Source of the DNA: Rikenellaceae bacterium
GTDB taxonomy: Bacteria > Bacteroidota > Bacteroidia > Bacteroidales > Rikenellaceae
Length of the DNA stretch: 54,981 nucleotides
Assembly (NCBI GenBank): GCA_015060065.1
Contig: SUZF01000014.1
Location: 1 to 54,981 of the forward strand
Direction: 5' to 3'
The notes under the pieces were generated by a model. That model had not been told where the DNA came from. It did no database searches and saw only the letters and a program-made list of their open reading frames with translations. The position numbers and the translations under genes are program-made. Below are positions 1 through 7,167 of the stretch, one piece after another; positions within the stretch are counted from its first letter, which is position 1, and each line of letters starts with the position of its first letter.

Positions 1-11
1 ACAGAGTTCTT

Positions 12-124
<113 letters not shown>

Positions 125-126
125 TC

Positions 127-159
127 AAGCCAAGTTGGTATATCCGACTTGGCTTTTTT
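127..159 (+). terminator. rRNA operon terminator hairpin
   Basis: AAGCCAAGT (127-135) pairs perfectly with ACTTGGCTT (147-155), and the T-run extends to 159. It directly follows the 5S rRNA. Its unpaired loop is not palindromic, which lets the second, inverted copy at 189-213 be recognised. Confidence 0.9.
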
Positions 160-188
160 GTTGTTAATAGTTCGGGATATGCAACGTT

Positions 189-230
189 GCCAAGTCGGAT
201 ATACCAACTTGACTTGAAATTGCGGCTGCC
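189..230 (-). repeat. Inverted near-copy of the 5S 3' end and terminator
   Basis: The reverse complement of 189-230 aligns without gaps to 112-153, with 37 of 42 positions identical by hand count. The match covers the GGYAGCCGC end of the 5S gene, the TTCAAG spacer and the whole terminator including its non-palindromic loop. It therefore reflects a duplication and not just the hairpin's own symmetry. The two copies could pair as one long hairpin with a loop of about 35 nt. Confidence 0.8.
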
Positions 231-350
231 ATAGTTCTTCTTCGAAGAACGTAGTGCAATAGGAGCAAGTTTAGTGCTATATGCAGAAAGAAATGTGATT
301 TGTTGTTTCTGCTTCTGCTTTTCACATTTTCTCCATCCTGCGAGTGAAGT

Positions 351-404
351 GGGGATAATGGGGATAATGGGGATAATGGGGATGCCGGGGATAGTAGGGA
401 TAGT
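351..404. repeat. 9-bp tandem repeat, six units
   Basis: Units GGGGATAAT x3 (351-377), then GGGGATGCC, GGGGATAGT and AGGGATAGT. The first three are identical and the rest degenerate. The unit is a multiple of three, so one frame reads Gly-Ile-Met repeats, but no credible gene encloses it. Confidence 0.9.
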
Positions 405-513
405 GGGAGGCAACCGAGGACTGCTTATGGGGATTGTGAGAGCCACCAGAGTCCTCGTAGGCGGTCGCAGACTGCGCCCCCTATTCTACCTAAACTCTCT
501 ACATTCTCCAACA

Positions 514-541
514 GCCAATGGCTAATGGCCAACAGTTAATC
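514..541. repeat. Heptad repeat (GCCATTA family) at the end of the yhcH-like gene
   Basis: Four 7-bp units: GCCAATG, GCTAATG, GCCAACA, GTTAATC. The last unit runs into the stop codon of the minus-strand gene at 541. The same family, in the opposite sense, occurs at 4773-4800. Confidence 0.6.
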
Positions 542-987
542 TACTTGCGTACCTTGAATATCAGTTTGCGGACGTGACCGCAGCCGAGCATCGGGGCGTG
601 GGCATCTTCGGGCATAAGTATTGTAAATTGACCTTCGCGCACGGTGTAGAATGTTTGTGGTGCATCCTCGAAGAATTGAATATCCTTTGCTTCGTCAAAC
701 TCTCCGCGAGGTGACTGCACACCGCTTCTGGGACTCCATCCGAACTCCTCCTCGCCACCGAAGACAACCTGAATATCGATATACTTGTTATGCACTTCGA
801 GTGCGGCCTCCGAGCGCGGTTTCAACTCCAACTCCGAAACATTGACGAAGATATCGTCGCCATCAATATCGTGACGTCCGACCGCAAGGGCCGAAATGTC
901 AGTGTGGTCAAGCCACTCAAACGCCTTGCGCAGGCGCGGGCAGAGAGGGTAGTAGAGTTCTCTGTTTTGCAGTGTGTCGAGAATCAT
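541..987 (-). CDS. YhcH/YjgK/YiaL family protein (DUF386 cupin)
   Basis: 148 residues, the usual size for this small beta-sandwich family. Family members were studied in sugar operons (EbgC, YiaL) and probably bind or isomerise sugars, but the reaction is not settled. Seen: the conserved central block around residues 67-75 (HNKYIDIQVV) and the C-terminal FTILMPEDAHAP block with a His expected to bind metal. The start is ATG. It is the last gene of the minus-strand run, 6 bp after the EEP gene. No clear terminator follows. There are no sugar-use genes nearby, so the substrate cannot be inferred. Confidence 0.88.
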   Translation of the reverse strand: MILDTLQNRELYYPLCPRLRKAFEWLDHTDISALAVGRHDIDGDDIFVNVSELELKPRSEAALEVHNKYIDIQVVFGGEEEFGWSPRSGVQSPRGEFDEAKDIQFFEDAPQTFYTVREGQFTILMPEDAHAPMLGCGHVRKLIFKVRK

Positions 988-993
988 AATTGT

Positions 994-2145
994 CTATTTA
1001 TCGTTTTTCAAAATTACTCGCGAAATTACGGGCAGATGGTCCGAAAGGTCTGTCGGAACTACCTCGTAGGAGAGTGTTTGGAACTGCTTTGAAACCAGAA
1101 TATAGTCTATGCGAAGCAGTCCGAAGAATCCTCTGAACGTATGAACGTAACCTTCGCCCTGTTCGCTGAACGTGTCGGTCAGTTTGCCGGCAATGGTGCG
1201 ATAGGCATACGACATCGGAATATCGTTAAAGTCGCCACAAACAATCATCGGATAGCGACAGTGAGCCATATCGTGTCGCAGGGTATTTGCCTGATGGGCT
1301 CGCTTGCAACTATTCTCAAAGAGTCGCTCTGCCATGTTGGCGAATTTCTGGACACGACCCGAATCTGCCGATTCGAGGAAGCGTTTGTTATTGATGTAGT
1401 CGCGCTCTTCGGGTTTTATCGAGGTTGTTTGCAGGTGCATATTGTAGAGGCGCACCGTGTCGTCGTTAATTTTGAGGTCTGCCCAAATACCTTTGCCCGT
1501 ATCGCAAAAACCAACTATCGAGTCGGAGCGTATTATGCGGTATTTCGAGAAGCAGACCACGCCATCGTCAGCCTCCGGATAGATTTTGGAGTGATGATAC
1601 TTCGAGAGCGAGGACATAACCTTGTCGTATTGCGCTCCCTGCGTCGGCAACTCCTGCAAGCAGATAATGTCGGGGCGAACTTCGTTTATAAACGCGAGAA
1701 TCGAGTCTGTGGAGTTTTTTAGACCTTCATCATCATACATGTATCGTACATTATACGAGAGAATCTTGATATTTCCTCGTTCGTAGCGAGGCTCTCCGTA
1801 CTCTTTGCCGATATTGATTTTGCAGTATAACGAAACAAATGGGAATCCCAGCACGACAAAAACCGTCGTGAAGAGGAACATCTTCCACTTCCAGCGTATA
1901 ATCCAATAGAGCATCAAGGCTATTGCCACCATATAGACTATCGGTGCCACCAAGCCCGCGAGCGAGAAGTACCACAACGTCTCCGGCTCGAAGAATCTAC
2001 CGACGAAGATTATCAGCAGGGTCAAAGCCGTGGCTACCGAGATTGCCATCATCACAACATCGAGCAACGTGAGCCATATTGAACTACTGTCGCGCTTGTT
2101 GCGATTTCTGCCTCCTCCGAATTGATTGTTGTAGTATTCTGCCAT
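994..2145 (-). CDS. Membrane-anchored endonuclease/exonuclease/phosphatase family protein
   Basis: 383 residues. The N-terminus is Arg/Asn-rich and is followed by three hydrophobic segments (about 23-49, 58-82 and 88-108). An EEP-fold domain follows from about 125. Catalytic signatures are visible: SYNVRYM with the metal-binding Asn (about 132), CLQE with the metal-binding Glu (about 165), CGDFNDIP in the C-terminal half and SDHLPV near the end. EEP enzymes cleave phosphodiesters in nucleic acids, inositol phosphates or sphingolipids. The membrane anchor and the lack of DNA-binding extras fit an envelope phosphodiesterase, but the substrate is unknown. Start ATG; 23 bp after the rhomboid gene. 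Confidence 0.85.
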   Translation of the reverse strand: MAEYYNNQFGGGRNRNKRDSSSIWLTLLDVVMMAISVATALTLLIIFVGRFFEPETLWYFSLAGLVAPIVYMVAIALMLYWIIRWKWKMFLFTTVFVVLGFPFVSLYCKINIGKEYGEPRYERGNIKILSYNVRYMYDDEGLKNSTDSILAFINEVRPDIICLQELPTQGAQYDKVMSSLSKYHHSKIYPEADDGVVCFSKYRIIRSDSIVGFCDTGKGIWADLKINDDTVRLYNMHLQTTSIKPEERDYINNKRFLESADSGRVQKFANMAERLFENSCKRAHQANTLRHDMAHCRYPMIVCGDFNDIPMSYAYRTIAGKLTDTFSEQGEGYVHTFRGFFGLLRIDYILVSKQFQTLSYEVVPTDLSDHLPVISRVILKNDK

Positions 2146-2168
2146 ATCTCTGAAAATTTAGTTGGTTG

Positions 2169-2780
2169 TCAGAACCAAATTTTTCCGCGACGTTTCCAAT
2201 ATAGTAGCAATAACCATCCCCAAAGCATACCTCCGACGTGGGCAAAATGCGCAACACCGAGGTCGAAGCCTGTGGCTCCGTAGAAGAGTTCTATGGCTGC
2301 ATATCCCAAAACAAACCACTTCGCCTTGATGGGGAAGGGTAGCGGGAAGACGAAAATCTGCGAGTTGGGATACATCACACCAAATGCCAAAAGCAGACCC
2401 ATCACGGCACCCGAAGCACCTATAAGAATGATGCCCGTGTCGCCCGTGAGCCACGCCACGAAGAGTTGGAAGAGTGCTGCACCAACGCCACAGACTACGT
2501 AATATATCATAAATCGTTGCGGGCCTAACCTATCTTCGAGTGTGCGTCCGAACATCCAGAGGGCGAACATATTGAAGAAGAGGTGGCTCACGCCTCCGTG
2601 CAGAAACATATAGGTTATAAACTGCCACGAGTGAAACCAAGGCGACTCAAGCCAATAGAGTTGGCAATATCGTGCTGCAATCGCCTCGACTGACGGAATC
2701 AGTGCGGTGGCGATGTATATCAATACATTGACAATAATCAGATTCTTGACAATGGGTGGTGTTCTGAAATATGGATTCAT
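2169..2780 (-). CDS. Rhomboid family intramembrane serine protease
   Basis: 203 residues, six likely membrane segments. The catalytic dyad is visible: Ser123 in GASG and His181 in AHVGG. The oxyanion and loop signature HGGVSHLFFN (61-70, with Asn70) is also present. Rhomboids cut single-pass membrane proteins inside the bilayer; the substrate here is unknown. It is a minimal rhomboid without extra domains. It lies between mutL and the EEP gene with gaps of about 22 bp, so the three are probably co-transcribed. Confidence 0.93.
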   Translation of the reverse strand: MNPYFRTPPIVKNLIIVNVLIYIATALIPSVEAIAARYCQLYWLESPWFHSWQFITYMFLHGGVSHLFFNMFALWMFGRTLEDRLGPQRFMIYYVVCGVGAALFQLFVAWLTGDTGIILIGASGAVMGLLLAFGVMYPNSQIFVFPLPFPIKAKWFVLGYAAIELFYGATGFDLGVAHFAHVGGMLWGWLLLLYWKRRGKIWF

Positions 2781-2802
2781 ACCGTTCTCTCTGTTTTATG
2801 TG

Positions 2803-4752
2803 TTATCCGAGTTTGTTACGCAGTTCCTCTATCGAGATTTCTGCCATAATCGCTTTGCCCGCAGGTGTGAAACTTACATTCCCGCTCTCGGCAAGGCGGT
2901 CGAGCAGAGCCGCAGCCTCGCTATTCGACATCTTGGGCGATACGCGACGAGCTACACTGCGAGCCATTGCTGCCGCAAGGTTCTGGCGACGCACCTCCAC
3001 AGCCGATTCGGGCGTGTCGAAGACTCGCAACAACTCATATATCAGCATATCAGCCTCTGCGGAGTCGCTATCTGCCGGGATGCCATTTACCTCGATATTG
3101 CCATCCCCTGCAAACTTTATGTCAAAGCCGAGAGATGCAAACTCTATTTCGTTCTCTTCGAGTAGGCTGTAATCGTCATTCGAGAGGGTGAGCAGTTGCG
3201 GGAAGAGTAACTGTTGGCTCACCGAAGAGCAGTTTTGAAGACGTTGCAGGTAGTTCTCGTAGGTGAGTTGCTCCTGCGCACGACGCAAATCGACCACAAC
3301 CAATCGACCTCCGTAGAGTGCTGTGGCCATATAGTTGCCTATGCAGCACGCGCTCTCGAAGTGGGCTTGTGCCTGCATCTCCAACTCCTGCTCCATGCCC
3401 TCCGAGGTGTCCATACTCTCCGTTTCAAAGTCTGCCGAAGGGATGAAGTCGAAATCTGACATTGTGTCGTTCATCTGCGAGGGGAGGATGTATCCTCGGT
3501 CAAAATCCTCGTCAAGGGCGAACTCCTTGTTGTGATGTGGTGCCGAAGCCAATCCCGATGGAGTGTGGGTCAAACTTCTGCCCGCAGAGCGATTGCCGGA
3601 TGTTGCCGTATGCGACGGCTCGTCATCTTCGGAGATGTAACCCTCGCGGAAGGGGTTGTAACCACTGATGCTCGCAGACTTCGGCTCGGAGTAGATTATG
3701 CCCTGCTGCGAGATGGGAATCTCAATATCCGACTCATTGTCGAAATCGAGCAGTGGCACCGCTCCCGTCTTGGCGAGAGTCTCGCGCACGGCAGCATTGA
3801 GAATCTGCCAAACATACTCCATATCGGCAAATTTGACCTCTGTCTTGCGGGGCGAGACATTGACATCCACGCGGTCGGGGTCAATATCGATAAATATGAA
3901 GAACGAGGGGAAGCACCCTTCGGGTATCAACTTCTCGTAGGCCTTCAAAATAGCCTTGTTCAGATATTGCGATTTGAAGAATCTGCCATTCACGAATAGG
4001 AATTGTTCGTTGTTGCGCCTCTTCGCTACCGAGGGGCGACCGATATATCCGCGCAGGCGAACTATCGAGGTGTCGGCATCGATTTCGAGCAGATTGTTTT
4101 TGATGCTCTTGCCGATAACATCCACGATGCGGTTGGCAAGCGACGCGCGCTCCAACTTATATATGGGAGCATCGTTGGCGTAGAGTTCGAACTCGACCTC
4201 CGGATTACAGAGAGCCACGCGCTGAAACTCCGCCTTTATGCGGGTAGCATGCTTCGATGGCTCCTGCGTAAATTTACGGCGTGCCGGCACGTTGTAGAAG
4301 AGATTGCGCACCAGAAACTGCGAGCCTACCTCGGTCATTATCGGCTTCTGTGAGCGGAAAACTCCACCCTCGATAATGGTCTCGGTACCGGTCTCTTCGT
4401 CGCATTGGCGAGTGCGCAGTTCGACCTGCGAAATTGCAGCAATCGAGGCGAGAGCCTCTCCGCGGAAACCGAAGGTGTGTAGACGATAGATGTCATCCAG
4501 AGTCGAAATCTTGCTCGTGGCGTGGCGGTCAAACGCCATACGTGCATCCACGGGCGACATTCCGCATCCGTTGTCGATAATCTGTATCAACTCCAAGCCA
4601 CCGTTGCGGAAATTGACCTTCACGCACGACGCCCCGGCATCAATCGAGTTCTCCATCATCTCCTTTACGACCGATGATGGCTCTTCGACAACCTCGCCTG
4701 CGGCAATCTGGTTTGCTACAATCTCTGGTAGTAGTTTTATTCTGTCTGACAT
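2803..4752 (-). CDS. mutL: DNA mismatch repair protein MutL
   Basis: 649 residues. The N-terminal GHKL ATPase motifs are intact: IAAGEVVEEP, ENSIDAG, DNGCGM and TFGFRGEALASI. A transducer domain follows, then a low-complexity linker (about 380-470) and a C-terminal dimerisation domain. MutL couples mismatch recognition by MutS to strand removal. In MutL proteins that nick DNA, the C-terminal metal site reads DQHA-x2-E-x4-E. Here the equivalent stretch from Asp488 reads DLRRAQEQLTYE: Asp and both Glu remain, but Gln-His-Ala are replaced. The nicking activity is therefore doubtful. Start ATG; 81 bp after the upstream small membrane protein gene. Confidence 0.96.
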   Translation of the reverse strand: MSDRIKLLPEIVANQIAAGEVVEEPSSVVKEMMENSIDAGASCVKVNFRNGGLELIQIIDNGCGMSPVDARMAFDRHATSKISTLDDIYRLHTFGFRGEALASIAAISQVELRTRQCDEETGTETIIEGGVFRSQKPIMTEVGSQFLVRNLFYNVPARRKFTQEPSKHATRIKAEFQRVALCNPEVEFELYANDAPIYKLERASLANRIVDVIGKSIKNNLLEIDADTSIVRLRGYIGRPSVAKRRNNEQFLFVNGRFFKSQYLNKAILKAYEKLIPEGCFPSFFIFIDIDPDRVDVNVSPRKTEVKFADMEYVWQILNAAVRETLAKTGAVPLLDFDNESDIEIPISQQGIIYSEPKSASISGYNPFREGYISEDDEPSHTATSGNRSAGRSLTHTPSGLASAPHHNKEFALDEDFDRGYILPSQMNDTMSDFDFIPSADFETESMDTSEGMEQELEMQAQAHFESACCIGNYMATALYGGRLVVVDLRRAQEQLTYENYLQRLQNCSSVSQQLLFPQLLTLSNDDYSLLEENEIEFASLGFDIKFAGDGNIEVNGIPADSDSAEADMLIYELLRVFDTPESAVEVRRQNLAAAMARSVARRVSPKMSNSEAAALLDRLAESGNVSFTPAGKAIMAEISIEELRNKLG

Positions 4753-4772
4753 TCTTTTTTTCTTTGACGATA

Positions 4773-4800
4773 TGGCCGTTAGCCGTTAGACATTGGCTCT
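4773..4800. repeat. Heptad repeat (GCCATTA family) upstream of mutL
   Basis: Four 7-bp units: TGGCCGT, TAGCCGT, TAGACAT, TGGCTCT. Read on this strand it matches the reverse complement of the repeat at 514-541 (TTAGCC...ATTGGC). It sits in the 81-bp gap before mutL. Confidence 0.55.
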
Positions 4801-4833
4801 GTTTCTATCCTCTGTTTTTTAGTCAATGGTCGG

Positions 4834-5289
4834 TTACTCTTGGTAGTCGTTTGGAACGATAACAATTGGTGCGTATGGGTCGAACTCCGCCTCCTCGGTA
4901 TTAGTGGCTCCGCTCGGATTGCCGGCACTCTGCTCGGTCGCAGTTTGTGGCTGTTGCGCTCCATTTATCAATGATACGATGCGCGGAACAAGCATATATG
5001 CGGCAACGAGAATAAATGCCGCCACCACAACGAGCGTCAGCATCGACCTCCTGCCACCTTTACGCTCCGCGCCCTCGGCACTTTTGCGCTCGATACGCAT
5101 AGCCTTGCGACGACGCAGATAGTCTCCGGGCTTGTAGTCGCCCTGCGCTACCGCCTCGTCGATATCTCCGCCACGCTCGCCTCGCAGTTCGCGCCTGCGC
5201 TGCTCGCGAGCCTCCTTTGCAGGGTCGTAATAGCGGGGCGTGTAGTTGAAGCGGTTGGGGTGCTTCTTGACCGGAGTGAATAGTCCCAT
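4834..5289 (-). CDS. Small single-pass membrane protein of unknown function
   Basis: 151 residues. The N-terminal half is strongly basic (Arg/Lys-rich, about 1-82). One hydrophobic segment follows (about 83-103), then a polar Gln/Thr/Ala linker and an acidic tail. By the positive-inside rule the basic half should be cytoplasmic. I recognise no enzymatic motif. It lies between dnaJ (15 bp away) and mutL (81 bp), probably in the same transcript. ATG start. A membrane adaptor is possible, but nothing in the sequence proves it. Confidence 0.8.
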   Translation of the reverse strand: MGLFTPVKKHPNRFNYTPRYYDPAKEAREQRRRELRGERGGDIDEAVAQGDYKPGDYLRRRKAMRIERKSAEGAERKGGRRSMLTLVVVAAFILVAAYMLVPRIVSLINGAQQPQTATEQSAGNPSGATNTEEAEFDPYAPIVIVPNDYQE

Positions 5290-5304
5290 AACTATACCGA
5301 AATC

Positions 5305-6471
5305 TTATCTAAAAAAGTTCTTCATACGCTCGAAGATATTCTGCTCCTCGACCTTCGCAGCCTGTTTGAACGAGGGCTGCTTGGAGAGTTCCTCGACAAT
5401 CTTGCGCTCATCTTTCGAGAGGTTCGAGGGGATGGTTATATCAACCACCACCAAAATATCTCCCCTGCCATATCCATTTACCGAAGGCAGACCCTTGCCA
5501 CGCAGACGCAACACCTTGCCGGCGTGTGTTCCTGCTGCAATCTTGATTTTTGCCTTACCCTCAATGGTCGGCACCTCGACCTCGCCACCGAGCAGTGCGG
5601 TTGTAACGGTGATGTTCAGGTTGTGAATCAAATCGTCGCCATCACGTACCAGTTGCGGGTCGCGCTCCTCCTCGATAACCACGAGCAGGTCGCCATTCAC
5701 ACCACCATGACGTGCGGCATTACCTTTGCCCTGCACCGTGAGAGCCATACCTTCGCCCACGCCTGCCGGAATCTTAATCTCGACAACCTCGCTGCCTCGC
5801 ATAGTACCTTCGCCACGACATTCGCTACATGGAGTGGTGATGACCTTGCCTTCGCCACCGCACGTAGGGCAGACTCCTTGGGTCTGCATACGTCCGAAGA
5901 AGGTGTTTTCGACACGGGTAACATATCCGGAGCCTCCGCAGGTCGAACAGGTCGAATAGCCGTTAGACCCTTCGGCTCCCGAACCGCCACACTTCGAGCA
6001 GGCGATATTCTTGTTGATTTTAAGTTTCTTGGTGGTGCCGTTGGCAATCTCGGCAAGGGTTAGGCGAACCTTTACGCGAATATCACTGCCGCGATTGACT
6101 CTCTGACCTCCGCGACCACCGCCAAAACCTCCAAAGCCACCACCAAAGTGACCTCCGAAGATGTCGCCAAATTGCGAGAAGATATCCTCCATCGAGAATC
6201 CTCCACCGCCACCAAATCCTCCGAAACCGCCACCTGCGGCTCCGTTCATGCCGGCATGCCCGAATTGGTCGTATCGGGCGCGCTTGTCGGGATTCGACAG
6301 CACGTCATACGCCTCTGCCGCCTCCTTAAACTTCTCCTCGGCCTCCTTGTCTCCGGGGTTTTTGTCGGGGTGGTACTTTATGGCGGCCTTGCGGTACGCC
6401 TTCTTTATCTCGTCGGCATTGGCACTCTTTTCAACGCCAAGTACCTCGTAATAATCTCTCTTTTCTGCCAT
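5305..6471 (-). CDS. dnaJ: Chaperone protein DnaJ (Hsp40)
   Basis: 388 residues, the full type I layout. The J domain (1-70) has HPD at 34-36, which stimulates DnaK ATPase. A Gly/Phe-rich region (about 75-125) follows. Four zinc repeats are readable as [24 protein letters not shown] and CSECRGEG. C-terminal substrate-binding domains end in a short basic tail. It delivers unfolded proteins to DnaK, which is not in this window. It lies 15 bp after grpE, its usual partner, in one operon. Confidence 0.98.
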   Translation of the reverse strand: MAEKRDYYEVLGVEKSANADEIKKAYRKAAIKYHPDKNPGDKEAEEKFKEAAEAYDVLSNPDKRARYDQFGHAGMNGAAGGGFGGFGGGGGFSMEDIFSQFGDIFGGHFGGGFGGFGGGRGGQRVNRGSDIRVKVRLTLAEIANGTTKKLKINKNIACSKCGGSGAEGSNGYSTCSTCGGSGYVTRVENTFFGRMQTQGVCPTCGGEGKVITTPCSECRGEGTMRGSEVVEIKIPAGVGEGMALTVQGKGNAARHGGVNGDLLVVIEEERDPQLVRDGDDLIHNLNITVTTALLGGEVEVPTIEGKAKIKIAAGTHAGKVLRLRGKGLPSVNGYGRGDILVVVDITIPSNLSKDERKIVEELSKQPSFKQAAKVEEQNIFERMKNFFR

Positions 6472-6486
6472 ATCTTGCGACCTCCG

Positions 6487-7098
6487 CTACTCGCCAACTA
6501 CAACTTTTGCATAACGCAACACCTTCTCGCCAAGCATATAACCGCGCTGCACAACGTCGATAACCTTACCGCGCTTATCCTCGCCTGCGGCAAAACGTGC
6601 CACAGCCTCGTGCAAATCCGAATCGAACGCCTTATCCTTCGCCTCGATTTCGGTCACGCCCTTCGAGCGCAAAGCATCACAGAACTTCTGTGCCACCAAC
6701 TTCTCGCCCTCGCGCAGAGCCTCGATATCTTCGCTCTTCTCCGATGCTTCTACCGCACGATAGACATCATCCAAGACCGAGAGCATCGTCTTCAAGACAT
6801 CTGCACCTCCACTCTGAACAAGGTCCATCTTCTCGCGCAGGGTGCGCTTGCGGAAGTTGTCAAACTCCGCCTGCAAGCGGATATATTTGTCGCGCCATTC
6901 GGCTGCTTCCTTTTCGAAATCGTTTGCAGGAGCCTCCTCGCTCTTTTCGTCGGCACGCTCTGACATTGTGGCAGTCGAGCCATCTTCGCCCTCTGTCACA
7001 TTGTCACAAGGCGTACCCTCGCACGAAGGATAGCCCTCTCCTTCGATGAAACCTTCATCGCCATTAACTTCTTGATTGTGAACTGTCTGCTTTTTCAT
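6487..7098 (-). CDS. grpE: Nucleotide exchange factor GrpE
   Basis: 203 residues. An acidic, low-complexity N-terminus (about 1-60) precedes the long helical dimerisation segment, in which EFDNFRKRTLREK is the family signature. The C-terminal beta domain ends in the usual GYMLGEKVLRYAKVVV block. GrpE releases ADP from DnaK. The gene directly precedes dnaJ. The 69-bp gap to the lptD stop could hold its own promoter (an imperfect -7-like ATATTTTG on the minus strand at 7137-7144). Confidence 0.97.
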   Translation of the reverse strand: MKKQTVHNQEVNGDEGFIEGEGYPSCEGTPCDNVTEGEDGSTATMSERADEKSEEAPANDFEKEAAEWRDKYIRLQAEFDNFRKRTLREKMDLVQSGGADVLKTMLSVLDDVYRAVEASEKSEDIEALREGEKLVAQKFCDALRSKGVTEIEAKDKAFDSDLHEAVARFAAGEDKRGKVIDVVQRGYMLGEKVLRYAKVVVGE

Positions 7099-7167
7099 AA
7101 ATATCGTGTTTTTGTATTTTCCGTATGTATGTTGCGCAAAATATATACCAACCGCCTCAATGTGACA

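Larger units (their letters stand above)
125..540. other. Gene-free stretch between 5S rRNA and the yhcH-like gene
   Basis: About 415 bases without a convincing gene. It holds the 5S terminator, an inverted near-copy of the 5S tail plus terminator (189-230), a perfect 7-bp hairpin GTTCTTC/GAAGAAC (234-250), a 9-bp tandem repeat (351-404) and a heptad repeat touching the next gene's stop codon (514-541). Open frames here translate into low-complexity Gly/Ile/Met repeats and have no gene-like start. Confidence 0.7.

Noticed and set aside
351..404. 9-bp repeat as a CRISPR or origin iteron array
   Set aside because: Units are contiguous without spacers and no replication gene is near.
274..525. 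Open frame with Gly-Ile-Met repeats
   Set aside because: Produced by the 9-bp tandem repeat; no signal, start context or family.
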